From positions 2,284,635 through 2,348,634 of the forward strand of contig NZ_LMUS01000006.1 in NCBI RefSeq assembly GCF_009765835.1: a stretch of DNA of 64,000 nt, read 5' to 3'. Below are positions 18,863 through 27,899 of this stretch, piece by piece. The notes under the pieces are model-generated. The model saw only the letters and a program-made list of their open reading frames with translations. It was not told the origin of the DNA and did not search any database. How positions within the stretch are numbered: the stretch's first letter is position 1; the number at the start of each line of letters is the position of its first letter. Position numbers and translations under genes: made by a program. The DNA is from Granulicella sp. L56. GTDB lineage: Bacteria > Acidobacteriota > Terriglobia > Terriglobales > Acidobacteriaceae.

Positions 18863-18893
18863 AAAAAAAACAAAGACTTAGCGTCTCGACGCC
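18863..18893 (-). promoter_or_regulatory. Short hairpin plus T8 tract between leader ORF and receptor, candidate attenuator
   Basis: On the minus strand a GCGTC/GACGC inverted repeat (18881-18892) is followed by a T8 run (18863-18870). The stem is weak (4-5 bp), so termination is uncertain, but the T8 run sits between the Cys-rich leader (18974-19084) and the receptor start at 18823, where an attenuator would be expected. Confidence 0.3.
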
Positions 18894-18973
18894 CTATACT
18901 CACGCAAATGATCAAGAAATGAAGTCGCGATCGTCGCTGGATCTCAAGAAAAGCCTCAGCGGTTTGCGACCTT

Positions 18974-19084
18974 CTATCGTGCTGGATTGCATCGAGCGCC
19001 GGGACAACAAGCGCACCCGGCATTGCCGCAGCATAAACGCACCAGCGCCATATCGAGTTTATGGTTGTATTCGCGACTGCTCAT
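18974..19084 (-). CDS. Cys-rich leader peptide upstream of the TonB receptor
   Basis: 36 residues from ATG, with seven cysteines, six of them in RLCCGNAGCACC and one shortly after. A -10-like GTTATA or TATAAG lies 4-6 nt before the ATG and no Shine-Dalgarno sequence is present, consistent with leaderless translation. The stop is 150 bp upstream of the receptor start, with a T8 tract between. Same design as the ORFs at 6929, 27789 and 34602. Possibly senses cysteinyl-tRNA supply. Confidence 0.5.
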   Translation of the reverse strand: MSSREYNHKLDMALVRLCCGNAGCACCPGARCNPAR

Positions 19085-19220
19085 AGTGCTTATAACAAAA
19101 TTAGCAAAAGGAGGGGTACTTTAGTGGTCGACGCAGAGTATCTTTCGGCCATTTCTTGCGTTCCCCTTTTATTTGAACGCGTAGCCACCACGCTTGGTAC
19201 GATCAGGCAGGAGTGAATGT

Positions 19221-20621
19221 ATGACTCGATGGTGGTTGCGGCAGCGTCCGACAAGCGTATTCGCAGCATCTGGCATTCTCATCTCCGTCATTGCCGTGTG
19301 TGATTGGAGATTTGTAATTAACGCAACGCTTGGTTTCTTATACATCTTTCCCATCGCAATGCTGGGAACGATCATGCGCAGATGGCAACTGTTGTTAGTT
19401 GCTGTCTTCTGCATGTACCTGTCAATAAAGCTCGATTCCTTTCCTATGGATATGGAAATCCCGCGAAGCATTCTGATCTTTTTGACCCTGGCCACTACAG
19501 GGCTGCTCTCCCGAGGGATAGCGAAGGGATATCGATCAGAAATGGCTAGCCTGGCGCGGCTGAGAGAAGAAATGGCGGCGCGCCAAACGGAGGTAGAAGC
19601 CCGGCTTGCGGCAGAAGAGCAGTTGGAGTTTCTGATTCAAAGCAGTCCAGCTGCTGTTCTCACAATGACTTCGGATGGACAGATACTCCTGGCCAACCCG
19701 GCCGCACATCTGTTGCTTGACGTTCCTGTGGGCAGTCTTGTCGGAAGGCGTATTGCGCGCTACATTCCTGCGCTCGGTTCCGTTCCTTCTCTTGACGAGA
19801 CGACTAATATCTATCGAACCGAGATGCAGACACGAGGCCAGCGGGAACAAGGGGATGTGTTCCTCGCCAACGTGTTCTTCTCAACCTACCGTACGGCAGC
19901 AGGGCCACGGTTGGCGGCGCTTATTGTGGACGCATCTGAGCATCTACGTGAGCGCGAGGAGTCGAGTTTTCAACAGCTCTTGGCAGGATCGCGCATTCTA
20001 GTAGCAGCCGTATCGCATGAGGTGAGAAATGTATGCGGAGCGATCGGAGTGGTTCACGAGAACTTAGCCAGGAGCGGGCTGTTACGCGAAAATCAGGATT
20101 TTGAATCTCTTGGCTCTCTTATTCAGACACTCAGCAAGATCGCTTCACTCGAGTTGAAGCGTTCCACGGGAGGTCTCACGTTCTCGCATTTCGATATCCA
20201 AGAGGTACTGACTGATTTGCGGATTGTGCTCGAGCCTTCCTGTGAAGATTCGGAGATCGAGCTTCGATGGAATATCCCCGGGGATCTTCCCCGCGCTCGC
20301 GCGGATCGTCAGTTGCTGATGCAGATATTGCTTAATTTGACGAAGAATAGTCAGCGCGCCCTGGAAAACACCAAGATCAAGTGGATTGAAATCGTAGCGC
20401 GAAGGACGTCGGAAGGTATTTCAATTTCTGTTACCGACAGTGGCCCCGGTATCCCTATCGGACACGAGCTGTTTCAACCTTTGCAAAGAGGCGCACATGC
20501 AACGGGATTGGGCCTATATCTGTCACGTGCTTTCGCTCGCTCGTTTCAGGGTGATCTTCGTCAGGTTCCTACTGCAGTGGGGTGTTCTTTTATTCTGGAT
20601 CTCCTGGCACTACCGGACTAG
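19221..20621 (+). CDS. Membrane PAS-domain sensor histidine kinase
   Basis: 466 residues from ATG 19221, with AGGAG 8 nt upstream. Three to four membrane segments at the N-terminus (ASGILISVIAVCDW, LYIFPIAMLGTI, LLLVAVFCMYL, LIFLTLATTGLL), a coiled linker, a PAS domain (FLIQSSPAAVLTMTSDG), a HisKA-type dimerisation helix with SHEVRN (His near residue 266) and an ATPase domain with N box NLTKNSQRAL, DSGPGIP and GLGLYLSRAF. It is likely the partner of the convergent LuxR-type regulator whose 3' end lies 65 bp away. Stimulus unknown. Confidence 0.93.
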   Translation: MTRWWLRQRPTSVFAASGILISVIAVCDWRFVINATLGFLYIFPIAMLGTIMRRWQLLLVAVFCMYLSIKLDSFPMDMEIPRSILIFLTLATTGLLSRGIAKGYRSEMASLARLREEMAARQTEVEARLAAEEQLEFLIQSSPAAVLTMTSDGQILLANPAAHLLLDVPVGSLVGRRIARYIPALGSVPSLDETTNIYRTEMQTRGQREQGDVFLANVFFSTYRTAAGPRLAALIVDASEHLREREESSFQQLLAGSRILVAAVSHEVRNVCGAIGVVHENLARSGLLRENQDFESLGSLIQTLSKIASLELKRSTGGLTFSHFDIQEVLTDLRIVLEPSCEDSEIELRWNIPGDLPRARADRQLLMQILLNLTKNSQRALENTKIKWIEIVARRTSEGISISVTDSGPGIPIGHELFQPLQRGAHATGLGLYLSRAFARSFQGDLRQVPTAVGCSFILDLLALPD

Positions 20622-20686
20622 CATTAGCAATGCTGGCTTGAGACGAGGGATGGATGGCAGGCCCTTTTCCATATTCTTCTGGACCG

Positions 20687-21331
20687 CTATCTCTTGTCGG
20701 TCTCCAGTGACCTTTCAATGGCGAAACGAACAAGTTGGCTGCGAGTTCGCACTCCCGTTTTTTCAAATAGGTGTTGCAGGGTAGCCTTGACCGAACTCTG
20801 TGAGATTCCAATTCGAGCGGCGATCTGCTTGTTAATGAGGCCTTCAAACACACATCGCAACACCTGTTGCTCACGAGAGGTTAGTATCTCTCCAACTTTT
20901 GGTTCATCCAAGCGCGATTGAGTGGGAGAAGGCGGAGCCACCTTGAGATCGATCCATTTGCGGCCGGCGGCGACAGCGCGAATTGCCTGGAGAAGTGTGG
21001 CAGGAGAACCGTGTTTAAGAAAGACTCCAGAAATGCCTTGATTCCATACCATCTCAGAATCGGCCGCGCTAAGACCTGCAGTGACGAGTAAAATCTTGCT
21101 CGTACTTCTTGCCGCCGCTGCCGAAGATATGAAGCACAAGCCTGTGTCGTAGCCAAGATCAAAATCCAGCAATACCAAGTCAATTGCATGGCTTTCAAGC
21201 AGATTGACTGCTTCCGAGGTTGTCCCACACTGCGCAACAATTTCGAACTCCTCTTCCGTTGCCAAGAGCCGCGTTAGACCCTCGCGGAACAAGATATGGT
21301 CGTCTAATAGCAAGAGACGAATTTTATGCAT
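20687..21331 (-). CDS. NarL/FixJ-type response regulator
   Basis: 214 residues from ATG 21331 (upstream codons in the same frame lack a binding site). Receiver domain with acidic pair Asp10-Asp11, phospho-acceptor Asp56 (LVLLDFDLG) and VFLKHG with the conserved Lys. The C-terminal LuxR-type helix-turn-helix (LTSREQQVLRCVFEGLINKQIA, ISQSSVKATLQHLFEKTG) shows it is a transcription factor. It converges tail-to-tail with the PAS histidine kinase at 19221-20621, a common layout for a two-component pair split over both strands. Targets unknown. Confidence 0.94.
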   Translation of the reverse strand: MHKIRLLLLDDHILFREGLTRLLATEEEFEIVAQCGTTSEAVNLLESHAIDLVLLDFDLGYDTGLCFISSAAAARSTSKILLVTAGLSAADSEMVWNQGISGVFLKHGSPATLLQAIRAVAAGRKWIDLKVAPPSPTQSRLDEPKVGEILTSREQQVLRCVFEGLINKQIAARIGISQSSVKATLQHLFEKTGVRTRSQLVRFAIERSLETDKR

Positions 21332-21783
21332 CTGGTAACTCCCAATGGCATCTAGCAGCAAGAACGAACTTTGGAGCAGTCCCAACTGATTTGGGTATAG
21401 CGACAAACCTGCGGTTGAACAAACCGATGAAAGGAATAAGCCTCAAAGAGGCTATGGTGCGAGTGGTCTTCAGTTCCTCTAGCTGCGTTCTTGAGTGACA
21501 GATGGCTACAACCTTTCAATTTAAAATACTTGACAAGTGGCACAGCTCACAATAACTTGAACGTGTGACCTCCTATCCACACATTTATTGTTGTCCGACC
21601 ATGTCTATCCCATGTTCATGGCGACCAATGGTGTGTGCGACGAACTAGCTTCTCCTGCGATATTTCTATCCGCATTGAAGAAAGACCCGCTCGCTACTAC
21701 CTCGGAGTGGGTCTTTTCTCTGTCAGCTAGTAAGCCCTAAATCCTAAGTCGAACATGAAGCGCTAATGAGGCCCAATTCCCAG
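21332..21783. other. Spacer with one hairpin, no other gene seen
   Basis: Between the response regulator and the Cys-rich ORF at 21784. Apart from the terminator-like hairpin at 21681-21716 nothing recognisable; a small RNA ending at that hairpin is possible but unsupported. Confidence 0.35.
21681..21716 (+). terminator. Rho-independent terminator-like hairpin
   Basis: AAAGACCCGCTC pairs with GAGTGGGTCTTT (12 bp, one mismatch) around a 12-nt loop, followed by TTCTC. It could terminate in either direction. No plus-strand gene ends here, so it may belong to a small RNA or protect the rhodanese operon from read-through. Confidence 0.6.
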
Positions 21784-21888
21784 ATGTGGAAAGCTGCCGC
21801 TGTTGGGGTGTGTCCTATATGCGGGTTGGCTTTGTGCCCGTGTTCGGATCTGTTGTTAAACCGAGAAATTTCAACCAGAGAGGACTAG
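21784..21888 (+). CDS. Small Cys-rich ORF preceding the rhodanese-like gene
   Basis: 34 residues, four cysteines in CPICGLALCPC (residues 10-20). The stop lies 4 nt before the next ATG and the ORF spans that gene's ribosome-binding site (AGAGAGGA), so translation could be coupled. Its role might be a zinc-knuckle peptide or a cysteine-sensing leader. No leaderless promoter is evident here, so support is weaker than for the other Cys-rich ORFs. Confidence 0.35.
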   Translation: MWKAAAVGVCPICGLALCPCSDLLLNREISTRED

Positions 21889-21892
21889 ATAA

Positions 21893-22393
21893 ATGCTCAA
21901 GAAATTTGTTGTACTCGCGATGATGTCTGCAGCCGCCTTTGCGCAGGAAGCGCCAAAGCCTGCGGTGGAAGCTCATGCAGGTCACCGCGCGCCGAGCAAA
22001 GCAAAAAAGCTAACGAACGCGGAATTTGACGCCTATCTTGCACATCCAGACAAGGTTTTATTGATCGATGTACGTCGGCCAGATGAGGTTTCAACGCTCG
22101 GTGGCTTTCCTGTATACCTCAGCATTCAATTGAAGGACCTGAAGAATCATCTTGGCGAAATTCCAAAGGACCGAGAAATCATCACGGTTTCGAATCATTC
22201 AGGCCGTGCAGGTTATGCGGCTGATCTATTGGAAAGTAATGGCTTCAAGGTGCTGGGAGCAGTGGGTGCGGATATCTATCAAAAAGATGGCGGCACTCTC
22301 GCTGTGAAGTTCCCGATTCCTGCGCCCCATGCAAATGCCGGTGCGGATGGTACTGCGACTAAGGCTTCGGCTGGCGAAGGGAGCAACAACTAA
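21893..22393 (+). CDS. Exported rhodanese-like protein lacking the catalytic Cys
   Basis: 166 residues with signal peptide LLKKF-type start (VVLAMMSAAAFAQ). The rhodanese fold is visible: LTNAEFDAYLAHPDKVLLIDVRRPDEV (about 40-66) and the active-site loop position ITVSNHSGRAGYAA (97-110). Where sulfurtransferases have Cys the loop reads Ser100-Asn101, so it should be inactive in sulfur transfer and probably binds a ligand or partner. Seven bases separate it from the GlcG/HbpS gene, and a Cys-rich small ORF is coupled upstream; the three look like one transcript. Confidence 0.82.
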   Translation: MLKKFVVLAMMSAAAFAQEAPKPAVEAHAGHRAPSKAKKLTNAEFDAYLAHPDKVLLIDVRRPDEVSTLGGFPVYLSIQLKDLKNHLGEIPKDREIITVSNHSGRAGYAADLLESNGFKVLGAVGADIYQKDGGTLAVKFPIPAPHANAGADGTATKASAGEGSNN

Positions 22394-22399
22394 GCGGCC

Positions 22400-22915
22400 A
22401 TGACAAGCTTTAACCTGAAGCGATTTCGTAACCTTATCAACGCACCGCTCATTATTGTGGCATTCCTTGCTGGCACTGCCATCAGTAGAGCACAAACGCT
22501 TGTAACTCAAAAAGCACTCTCTGTGGACGCGGCACTAGCGGTGGCCCATGGAGCCCTGGATAAGTGCCACGCTGATGGATATCACGTGAGCTTATCGGTG
22601 TTGGATAACAGCGGCTTAGTTAAAGCTCAGATACGTGGGGATGAAACCGGTCCCCATACCCTGGAGCATAGCCGACGCAAAGCATATACAGCTCTTACCT
22701 TCAAGCGTAGTTCTGCCGAAACTGCAAGGGCTTGGGCCTCGGCGAAAACTCCGCACCCGGAGATTGAAGGGACTGTTGGTGCGGCTGGTGGCCTTCCGAT
22801 TAAGGCAGGTAATCAAGTGATTGGAGCGATCGGAGTAAGTGGAGCTCCTGGAGGAGAAAAAGATGAGGCATGTGCAGCGGCGGGAATTGCAAAAATCGCT
22901 GTCTTGTTAAAGTAA
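22400..22915 (+). CDS. Exported GlcG/HbpS family protein
   Basis: 171 residues with a hydrophobic signal (LIIVAFLAGTAISRAQ). The GlcG/HbpS (DUF336) pattern is clear: LSVDAALAVAHGALDKC, SVLDNSGLVKAQIRGD, SRRKAYTALTFKRSS, VGAAGGLPIKAGNQVIGAIGVSG and a final CAAAGIAKI. Family members such as streptomycete HbpS bind haem and sense redox stress; others sit in cofactor or diol-metabolism loci with unknown role. Here it follows a rhodanese-like protein with the same exported location. Haem binding is inference. Confidence 0.9.
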   Translation: MTSFNLKRFRNLINAPLIIVAFLAGTAISRAQTLVTQKALSVDAALAVAHGALDKCHADGYHVSLSVLDNSGLVKAQIRGDETGPHTLEHSRRKAYTALTFKRSSAETARAWASAKTPHPEIEGTVGAAGGLPIKAGNQVIGAIGVSGAPGGEKDEACAAAGIAKIAVLLK

Positions 22916-22943
22916 CTCGTGTTAGCTCAGCATCTGCGATGCA

Positions 22944-22974
22944 TCGTGGCGAAGACCTTTACTCTTCGCCACGA
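22944..22974 (+). terminator. Strong hairpin after the rhodanese/GlcG operon
   Basis: CGTGGCGAAGA pairs perfectly with TCTTCGCCACG (11 bp, 12 with the flanking T-A) around a 7-nt loop, 28 bp after the GlcG stop. No T-run follows, as is common for other 3'-end hairpins in this window. Confidence 0.65.
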
Positions 22975-23178
22975 GAGGAATTAGCGCGTCATTATGTATC
23001 AGGCTTTGGCGCATCTACCGGTTAGCTTATGTGCTCATCGCGCTCTGTCGACTAGTTCGCGACGTCGACTCTGAAGTACAGTTCACAACAACTTAATTTA
23101 ATGTTCAGCGCAGGTATAGCCGAATTGCAGATTTTACTGGATTTCTCAGCTTCCCTTGTTCGGATCAGGATAAATTTT

Positions 23179-26100
23179 ATGTTCAAGCACATATTAATGG
23201 CGTTAGGGATATTGGCAGGGGCGACCTATATGTCGGCTCAAGTCGCGACGAACGCCATTGTTGTAGGTACAGTCACGGATTCTTCCCAGGGAATCATTGC
23301 AAATGCAAGTGTGACACTGACTCATCTCGCTACCGCCGCCATAACTAAGGTGACTACGAACAGTAACGGACAGTATCGAACGCCCCCCTTACGCATCGGC
23401 GTATATAGCGTTGCTATTGAAAGCAAAGGATTCAAGCAATTTAGAGAATCGGGAGTGATCCTGGATATTGGCGCGGTCCGTCAACTTGATGCTGTACTAG
23501 AACCAGGACAAGTCTTCGAATCTGTGGATGTCCAGGCAAATCCAGAAGGTCTACTTCAGAGCTCCGACTCAACAGTCGGAACGGTTATCACGAATCAGCA
23601 GATTGCTGCCCTACCCCTTAATGGGGGGGGCAGTGGACGTGATTATCTTCAGTTGGCAACCCTTTCCTCCGGCACTACGCCAGCGCTTGGTACAAGCGGA
23701 GGAATTGGAATAGGTGGTCAGGCTGGAAGCCAGGTGGCCTTCCTGTTGGACGGGCTTGACAACAATAACCAACAGATCTCGACAGGTCATAGCGGTCAAA
23801 AAGAGATTATCAAGCCGTCGGTCGATGCCATCGAGGAGTTCAAAGTGGTGACAAACGGTTATTCGGCCGAGTATGGGCGTTCCTCCTCAGGTGTCGTTAG
23901 CGTGCAGTTGAAGTCTGGCACCAACGCAGTCCATGGGAGTGTCTTCGAGTTTCTACGCAATGATGCAACCGATGCACGCAATTATTTTGCCCAGCAGGCA
24001 CTTCCATACAAGCAAAATGATTTTGGCGGGACTATCGGTGGGCCGATTCGCAGGGATCGCATCTTTGCTTTTGGGGATATCGAGTTCTTTCGTCTCAGAC
24101 AGCAGATTCCGACCTATAGTCTGGTTCCCACGGCGGCGCAACGGAGCGGTAGTTTTTCAACGACCATCTACGATCCAACAACCTATAGCGCTTCCACTAA
24201 AACCCGCACAGCCTTTTTGGGAAATCAGATCCCTTCTGGCCGGTTCGATACAATCTCTCAGAGAGTGTTGAACTATTTTCCTCAAGCTAACTTTAGTGCG
24301 CCTGGCAACTCGTACAACTATCTGTACAACAGTCCTGAGCCTTCTAATAACTATCGATGGGATATTCGCTCTGATCAGATATTAAACAGCAAACAGAGCC
24401 TGTACGAGCGATTCAGTTCGCAACAGGTGAATAATGGCCTTGTTGCGCCTTTACCTCCATTGGATGGCCAGAACTATACTGGATCCGGTTCGCAAACCAC
24501 AAACAGTCTCAGCTTTGTAGTCGGCTACAACACTGCGTGGTCGCCTACAGTATTGGCCTCCGTACGGAGCGGTTGGAATTTTCTCTACTGGCATAACTTC
24601 CTTCCCAATCAGACGCTGACCTCGATAGGAATTTCGGGTGTTGAGACGGTCTACCCAGGGTTTTCGCAAATTGCGGTTACAAATTATGCAACCCTTGGTG
24701 TGAGCAATGTTCCGAATATCGACTCCAGCGAAGATCGTCAAATTGCCGGCGACATTACTTGGAACCGCGGACGCCATGCTCTAAAGTTTGGATGGCAGGA
24801 ATTCTGGTTGCAGACCAATTTCAACAGCTCTCAGAGATCCAGCGGCATTTTCAATTTCAATGGAGAGTACACATCTAAATCGGGAGGATCGGGCACCGCG
24901 GATCAGGCATTTGCTGATTTCCTTCTCGGTACATCTTCCAAGGAGCAATTATCTAGTATTGCTCTCCTGAATTTCCGCACTCCATATACTCACTTATTTG
25001 TTCAGGATGATTGGAAGGTAAATCGAAATCTAACCCTAAATCTGGGGTTGCGCTACGAAATCAGTCCCCCTCCAGTAGATAAGCACAATGCGATCGCCAA
25101 CTTCGATATGGATACTGATCCTGACAAGCCGCAACTTGTCCAGGCAGGTTCGAAGGGGAACAGTATTCCAGACCGCGCACTTCAGAATGTGAGCTACACC
25201 GGCGTGGCTCCGCGTGCCGGGTTTGCATACAGTCTTCCAGACAAAAAAACTGTTATTCGTGGCGGATACGGCATCTTTTACTCTAATCTCATCACGCTCG
25301 GCGGAATGCAGTCCCTCGAAATCAATCCTCCAAATAGCCTGCCCCGCGTGACCATCTCTCCGAATGCAACCATTCCCACTAATTACCTGGCAGCCGGATT
25401 TCCGGAGGGCACGCTTTCTTTTACAAATGGAAAAAATGTTGAATTAGCTTCCTATGATCGTCGTGCCAAGGTTCCCACAGATCAACAGTGGAATCTTAAT
25501 GTCCAACACGAGTTACCATTTGGGATTCTTACGGAGGTAGGATACTATGCGAACAAATTTGACCATAACTGGTGGCAGGTCGATGGTAATCCAGCAGCAC
25601 CCACGCCAACTTCATTGCTTCCTCCATCTGGTATCAACGGATATCGAGCTTTCACTTCTACTACAATTCCGGTAGCCGGTAGCCCTATCATCACTCTGGC
25701 AGATGTTATTCGAATTAGGAAGGAAGGATGGAGTCAGTACAATGGGCTACAGTTAAAAGCTGAAAAGCGTTATGCCGACGGCCTTACATTCATTGCATCC
25801 TACGCCTTTTCAAAGACGATTGGTATCGGTGACATTAGTGGGATTCAAAACCAGTCCAATATTAATGCTGAACAAGCCGTGACGAGCACAGATATGCGAC
25901 ATCACTTCGTTGGCAGTACGGTTTATCCGCTTCCATTTGGCCGAGGTAGACATTTCGGCAGCAGTTGGAACAAATGGGTTGATGGGGCACTTGGTGGTTG
26001 GAGTGTGACTCCAATTGTGACGTTGAGTTCGGGCACGCCGCTAAATCTGACCGAGGCTGCTAACCCGTCGAATACCGGTGGAACTGCGGATCGTCCTAAT

Positions 26101-26430
26101 GTTATCGGTAGATGGAAGCTTAACAAGCCCTCACCACGCGAATGGTTCAACACGAGTGCCTTTTCGGCAAATCCGTCGGGTACCTATGGAAATGCTGGCC
26201 GTAACCTTCTGATATCTCCGGGCACGGTAAACATTGACGCTGGCATCCACAAGACCCTTGTCATCAGCGAGCGTCTCACGGCGCAGTTGCGATTCGAGTC
26301 GTTCAATGCGACTAATACACCGCACTTTGGATCTCCTGGATTGGACGTAGGAGCGTCCAAGGCATTTGGAATCATTACGACTGCCGGAGCGCCGCGAGAA
26401 AATCAACTTGCAATCAAGTTCTTGTTCTGA
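23179..26430 (+). CDS. Oar-type TonB-dependent receptor
   Basis: 1083 residues from ATG 23179 (AGGA 8 nt upstream); the frame is open 78 bp further but without a binding site. Signal peptide FKHILMALGILAGATYMSAQ, carboxypeptidase-regulatory-like domain (AIVVGTVTDSSQGIIANA, YRTPPLRIGVYSVAIESKGF), plug with LPLNGGGSGRDYLQL, FLLDGLDNNNQ and SAEYGRSSSGVVSV, and a barrel ending QLAIKFLF. Closely similar to the receptor at 28036-31326 (both share TNAI, YRTPPL.IG.Y and VVTNGYSAEYGRSSSGVVSV), so the two are probably duplicates flanking a DUF6644 pair. Ligand unknown. Confidence 0.93.
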   Translation: MFKHILMALGILAGATYMSAQVATNAIVVGTVTDSSQGIIANASVTLTHLATAAITKVTTNSNGQYRTPPLRIGVYSVAIESKGFKQFRESGVILDIGAVRQLDAVLEPGQVFESVDVQANPEGLLQSSDSTVGTVITNQQIAALPLNGGGSGRDYLQLATLSSGTTPALGTSGGIGIGGQAGSQVAFLLDGLDNNNQQISTGHSGQKEIIKPSVDAIEEFKVVTNGYSAEYGRSSSGVVSVQLKSGTNAVHGSVFEFLRNDATDARNYFAQQALPYKQNDFGGTIGGPIRRDRIFAFGDIEFFRLRQQIPTYSLVPTAAQRSGSFSTTIYDPTTYSASTKTRTAFLGNQIPSGRFDTISQRVLNYFPQANFSAPGNSYNYLYNSPEPSNNYRWDIRSDQILNSKQSLYERFSSQQVNNGLVAPLPPLDGQNYTGSGSQTTNSLSFVVGYNTAWSPTVLASVRSGWNFLYWHNFLPNQTLTSIGISGVETVYPGFSQIAVTNYATLGVSNVPNIDSSEDRQIAGDITWNRGRHALKFGWQEFWLQTNFNSSQRSSGIFNFNGEYTSKSGGSGTADQAFADFLLGTSSKEQLSSIALLNFRTPYTHLFVQDDWKVNRNLTLNLGLRYEISPPPVDKHNAIANFDMDTDPDKPQLVQAGSKGNSIPDRALQNVSYTGVAPRAGFAYSLPDKKTVIRGGYGIFYSNLITLGGMQSLEINPPNSLPRVTISPNATIPTNYLAAGFPEGTLSFTNGKNVELASYDRRAKVPTDQQWNLNVQHELPFGILTEVGYYANKFDHNWWQVDGNPAAPTPTSLLPPSGINGYRAFTSTTIPVAGSPIITLADVIRIRKEGWSQYNGLQLKAEKRYADGLTFIASYAFSKTIGIGDISGIQNQSNINAEQAVTSTDMRHHFVGSTVYPLPFGRGRHFGSSWNKWVDGALGGWSVTPIVTLSSGTPLNLTEAANPSNTGGTADRPNVIGRWKLNKPSPREWFNTSAFSANPSGTYGNAGRNLLISPGTVNIDAGIHKTLVISERLTAQLRFESFNATNTPHFGSPGLDVGASKAFGIITTAGAPRENQLAIKFLF

Positions 26431-26452
26431 TAAGTAGTCGCGTCTTCCCGTT

Positions 26453-26478
26453 GATCTTAGCTGTTGCCGCCTAAGATC
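26453..26478 (+). terminator. Hairpin downstream of TonB receptor
   Basis: GATCTTAG and CTAAGATC, 8-bp perfect stem with 10-nt loop, 23 bp after the receptor stop; no T-run. The remaining ~210 bp to the next gene hold nothing recognised. Confidence 0.45.
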
Positions 26479-26688
26479 TCTATCGTGTCGAAAACTACAC
26501 TGCAATTCGATTTCGCGAAATATAGTTATACGCCAGCGGCTATCTTTCATCAGTTTCGTGTCGTCGCCGAAAGATTGCATTGACGAATAACTACTCTTGT
26601 CGCCCTTCGCACGAATCATAGTTTCCCCTAGCAAGCACCATCATCATTTCTTGTAAAAATCTTAAGACCCGAATACGGAACTAGACGA

Positions 26689-27183
26689 ATGCATATTCTG
26701 CTACATCTATGTCAATGGATTTATGGAACCCACCTTTCGACCGCAATCCGTGAATCGGTATGGGTATTTCCTATTATTGAATCAATCCATGTGCTAAGTA
26801 TCGCAGTGCTGGTTGGCACAATTGCCATTCTGGACCTTCGGTTACTGGGTCTGATCATGAAACGTGAGCCCGTCTCTGGAATTGCAAGGCAAGTGTTGCC
26901 GTGGACATGGACGGGGTTTTTTATCATGTTTGCTACTGGATTACTTCTTACGATCGCTGAGGCGGAAACCAACTATTACAATTGGGCATTTCGCATTAAA
27001 TTAATCCTCCTCATCCTGGTTGGATTAAATCCACTCATCTTTCACCTCACAATCTATCGTAAGGTCAATACTTGGGATATCTCGAATGTAACCCCGCTCC
27101 GAGCTCGTATCGCAGCGACCTGCTCATTGACTCTTTGGGCCGGGATCATCATTGCCGGTCGAATGATTGCATACCTGCACTAA
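26689..27183 (+). CDS. DUF6644-type membrane protein
   Basis: 164 residues with four hydrophobic segments (WVFPIIESIHVLSIAVLVGTIAIL, TWTGFFIMFATGLLL, IKLILLILVGLNPLIFH, CSLTLWAGIIIAGRMIA). ESIHVLSIAVLVGTIAILDLRLLG is a family hallmark: a membrane His followed by DLRLLG. It is paralogous to the next gene, 43 bp downstream (both have I-E-x-x-H-x-L near the start, DLRLLGL, and a final GR-I-Y/L). Function of the family is unknown; a membrane haem- or quinone-linked role is conceivable because of the buried histidine but unproven. Confidence 0.8.
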   Translation: MHILLHLCQWIYGTHLSTAIRESVWVFPIIESIHVLSIAVLVGTIAILDLRLLGLIMKREPVSGIARQVLPWTWTGFFIMFATGLLLTIAEAETNYYNWAFRIKLILLILVGLNPLIFHLTIYRKVNTWDISNVTPLRARIAATCSLTLWAGIIIAGRMIAYLH

Positions 27184-27225
27184 ATATCTGTACTGCTGCC
27201 AGCATTCGAAGGGTGATTTTTCAAT

Positions 27226-27705
27226 ATGACTATTCTAGGATTCTGCCACTGGCTGGCCAAGTCCCACATCGGAGTCATCATGCGCGACTCGACATGGGGT
27301 TTCGCCATCGTCGAAATTGGCCATCTTCTCGCCCTTGCCATGTTTGGGGGTGCTGTCCTGTTAGTGGATCTACGACTTCTCGGCCTTGGATTCAAGACGC
27401 AATCAAAGTCTCAGGTAGCACGGGAATTACTGCCGTTGACAGTTGGAGGGGTGATTGTAATGTTTGTATCTGGATTTCTCCTCATGGCGAATGGCCCGAT
27501 TCGTTATTACTACAATCCTGCGTTTCGGCTTAAAATATGTCTCTTTTTCCTTGCGCTATGCTTCCATTTCACACTTCAAACAAGAGTGGCGCGACACACA
27601 CTTGATTGGGAAAACAATTCAAGCTGGCTAAAAGCTGGCGCGATAGTTTCTCTTATTTTATGGTTCAGCATTGGTCTGGCTGGTCGCGCAATTGGATATG
27701 TGTAG
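27226..27705 (+). CDS. DUF6644-type membrane protein, paralogue of the preceding gene
   Basis: 159 residues, AAGGGTG before ATG. Four membrane segments (TWGFAIVEIGHLLALAMFGGAVLL, LTVGGVIVMFVSGFLLM, FRLKICLFFLALCFHF, LKAGAIVSLILWFSIGLAG). EIGHLLALAMFGGAVLLVDLRLLG aligns with the preceding protein. In related genomes such pairs sit next to DUF6152 and exported proteins of the kind found at 31360-33744, so the whole set with the flanking receptors is probably functionally linked. No specific function can be assigned. Confidence 0.8.
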   Translation: MTILGFCHWLAKSHIGVIMRDSTWGFAIVEIGHLLALAMFGGAVLLVDLRLLGLGFKTQSKSQVARELLPLTVGGVIVMFVSGFLLMANGPIRYYYNPAFRLKICLFFLALCFHFTLQTRVARHTLDWENNSSWLKAGAIVSLILWFSIGLAGRAIGYV

Positions 27706-27753
27706 CTAGTAGGATTAACACTGCTAGTAAGTACAAATGGTGTTAGATAATTG

Positions 27754-27782
27754 TTGACATTTGTAAGTAGAGAGGATACATA
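27754..27782 (+). promoter_or_regulatory. Sigma-70-type promoter of Cys-rich leader and TonB receptor
   Basis: Perfect -35 TTGACA at 27754-27759, 17-bp spacer, -10 TACATA at 27777-27782. The predicted start falls on the A of the leader ATG at 27789, so the leader mRNA would be leaderless. Best promoter match among the leader loci here. Confidence 0.65.
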
Positions 27783-27788
27783 ATAGAC

Positions 27789-27872
27789 ATGCCATACTAT
27801 CAAGAAAGAGCTGCTTGTTGCGCGTATCTGTCGATTCGAGAGCGCGGTCGAGCATGTTGTTTGTCATCTTGA
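27789..27872 (+). CDS. Cys-rich leader peptide upstream of TonB receptor
   Basis: 27 residues with two Cys-Cys pairs (AACCAY at 8-13 and ACCL at 22-25). There is no Shine-Dalgarno sequence, and the promoter places the transcription start on the ATG. A GCCCGC/GCGGGC hairpin follows 27 bp after the stop and the receptor starts 163 bp downstream. Same architecture as the ORFs at 6929, 18974 and 34602. Confidence 0.55.
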   Translation: MPYYQERAACCAYLSIRERGRACCLSS

Positions 27873-27899
27873 TGGTTGGTTCCAATCTATAGATAACTC

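Noticed and set aside
22995..23075. 26-codon ORF upstream of the receptor at 23179 as another Cys leader
   Set aside because: Only one Cys and no promoter ending at its start.
26131..26634. 167-codon minus-strand frame
   Set aside because: Overlaps the 3' end of the TonB receptor and shows no family signature; codon pattern belongs to the plus-strand gene.
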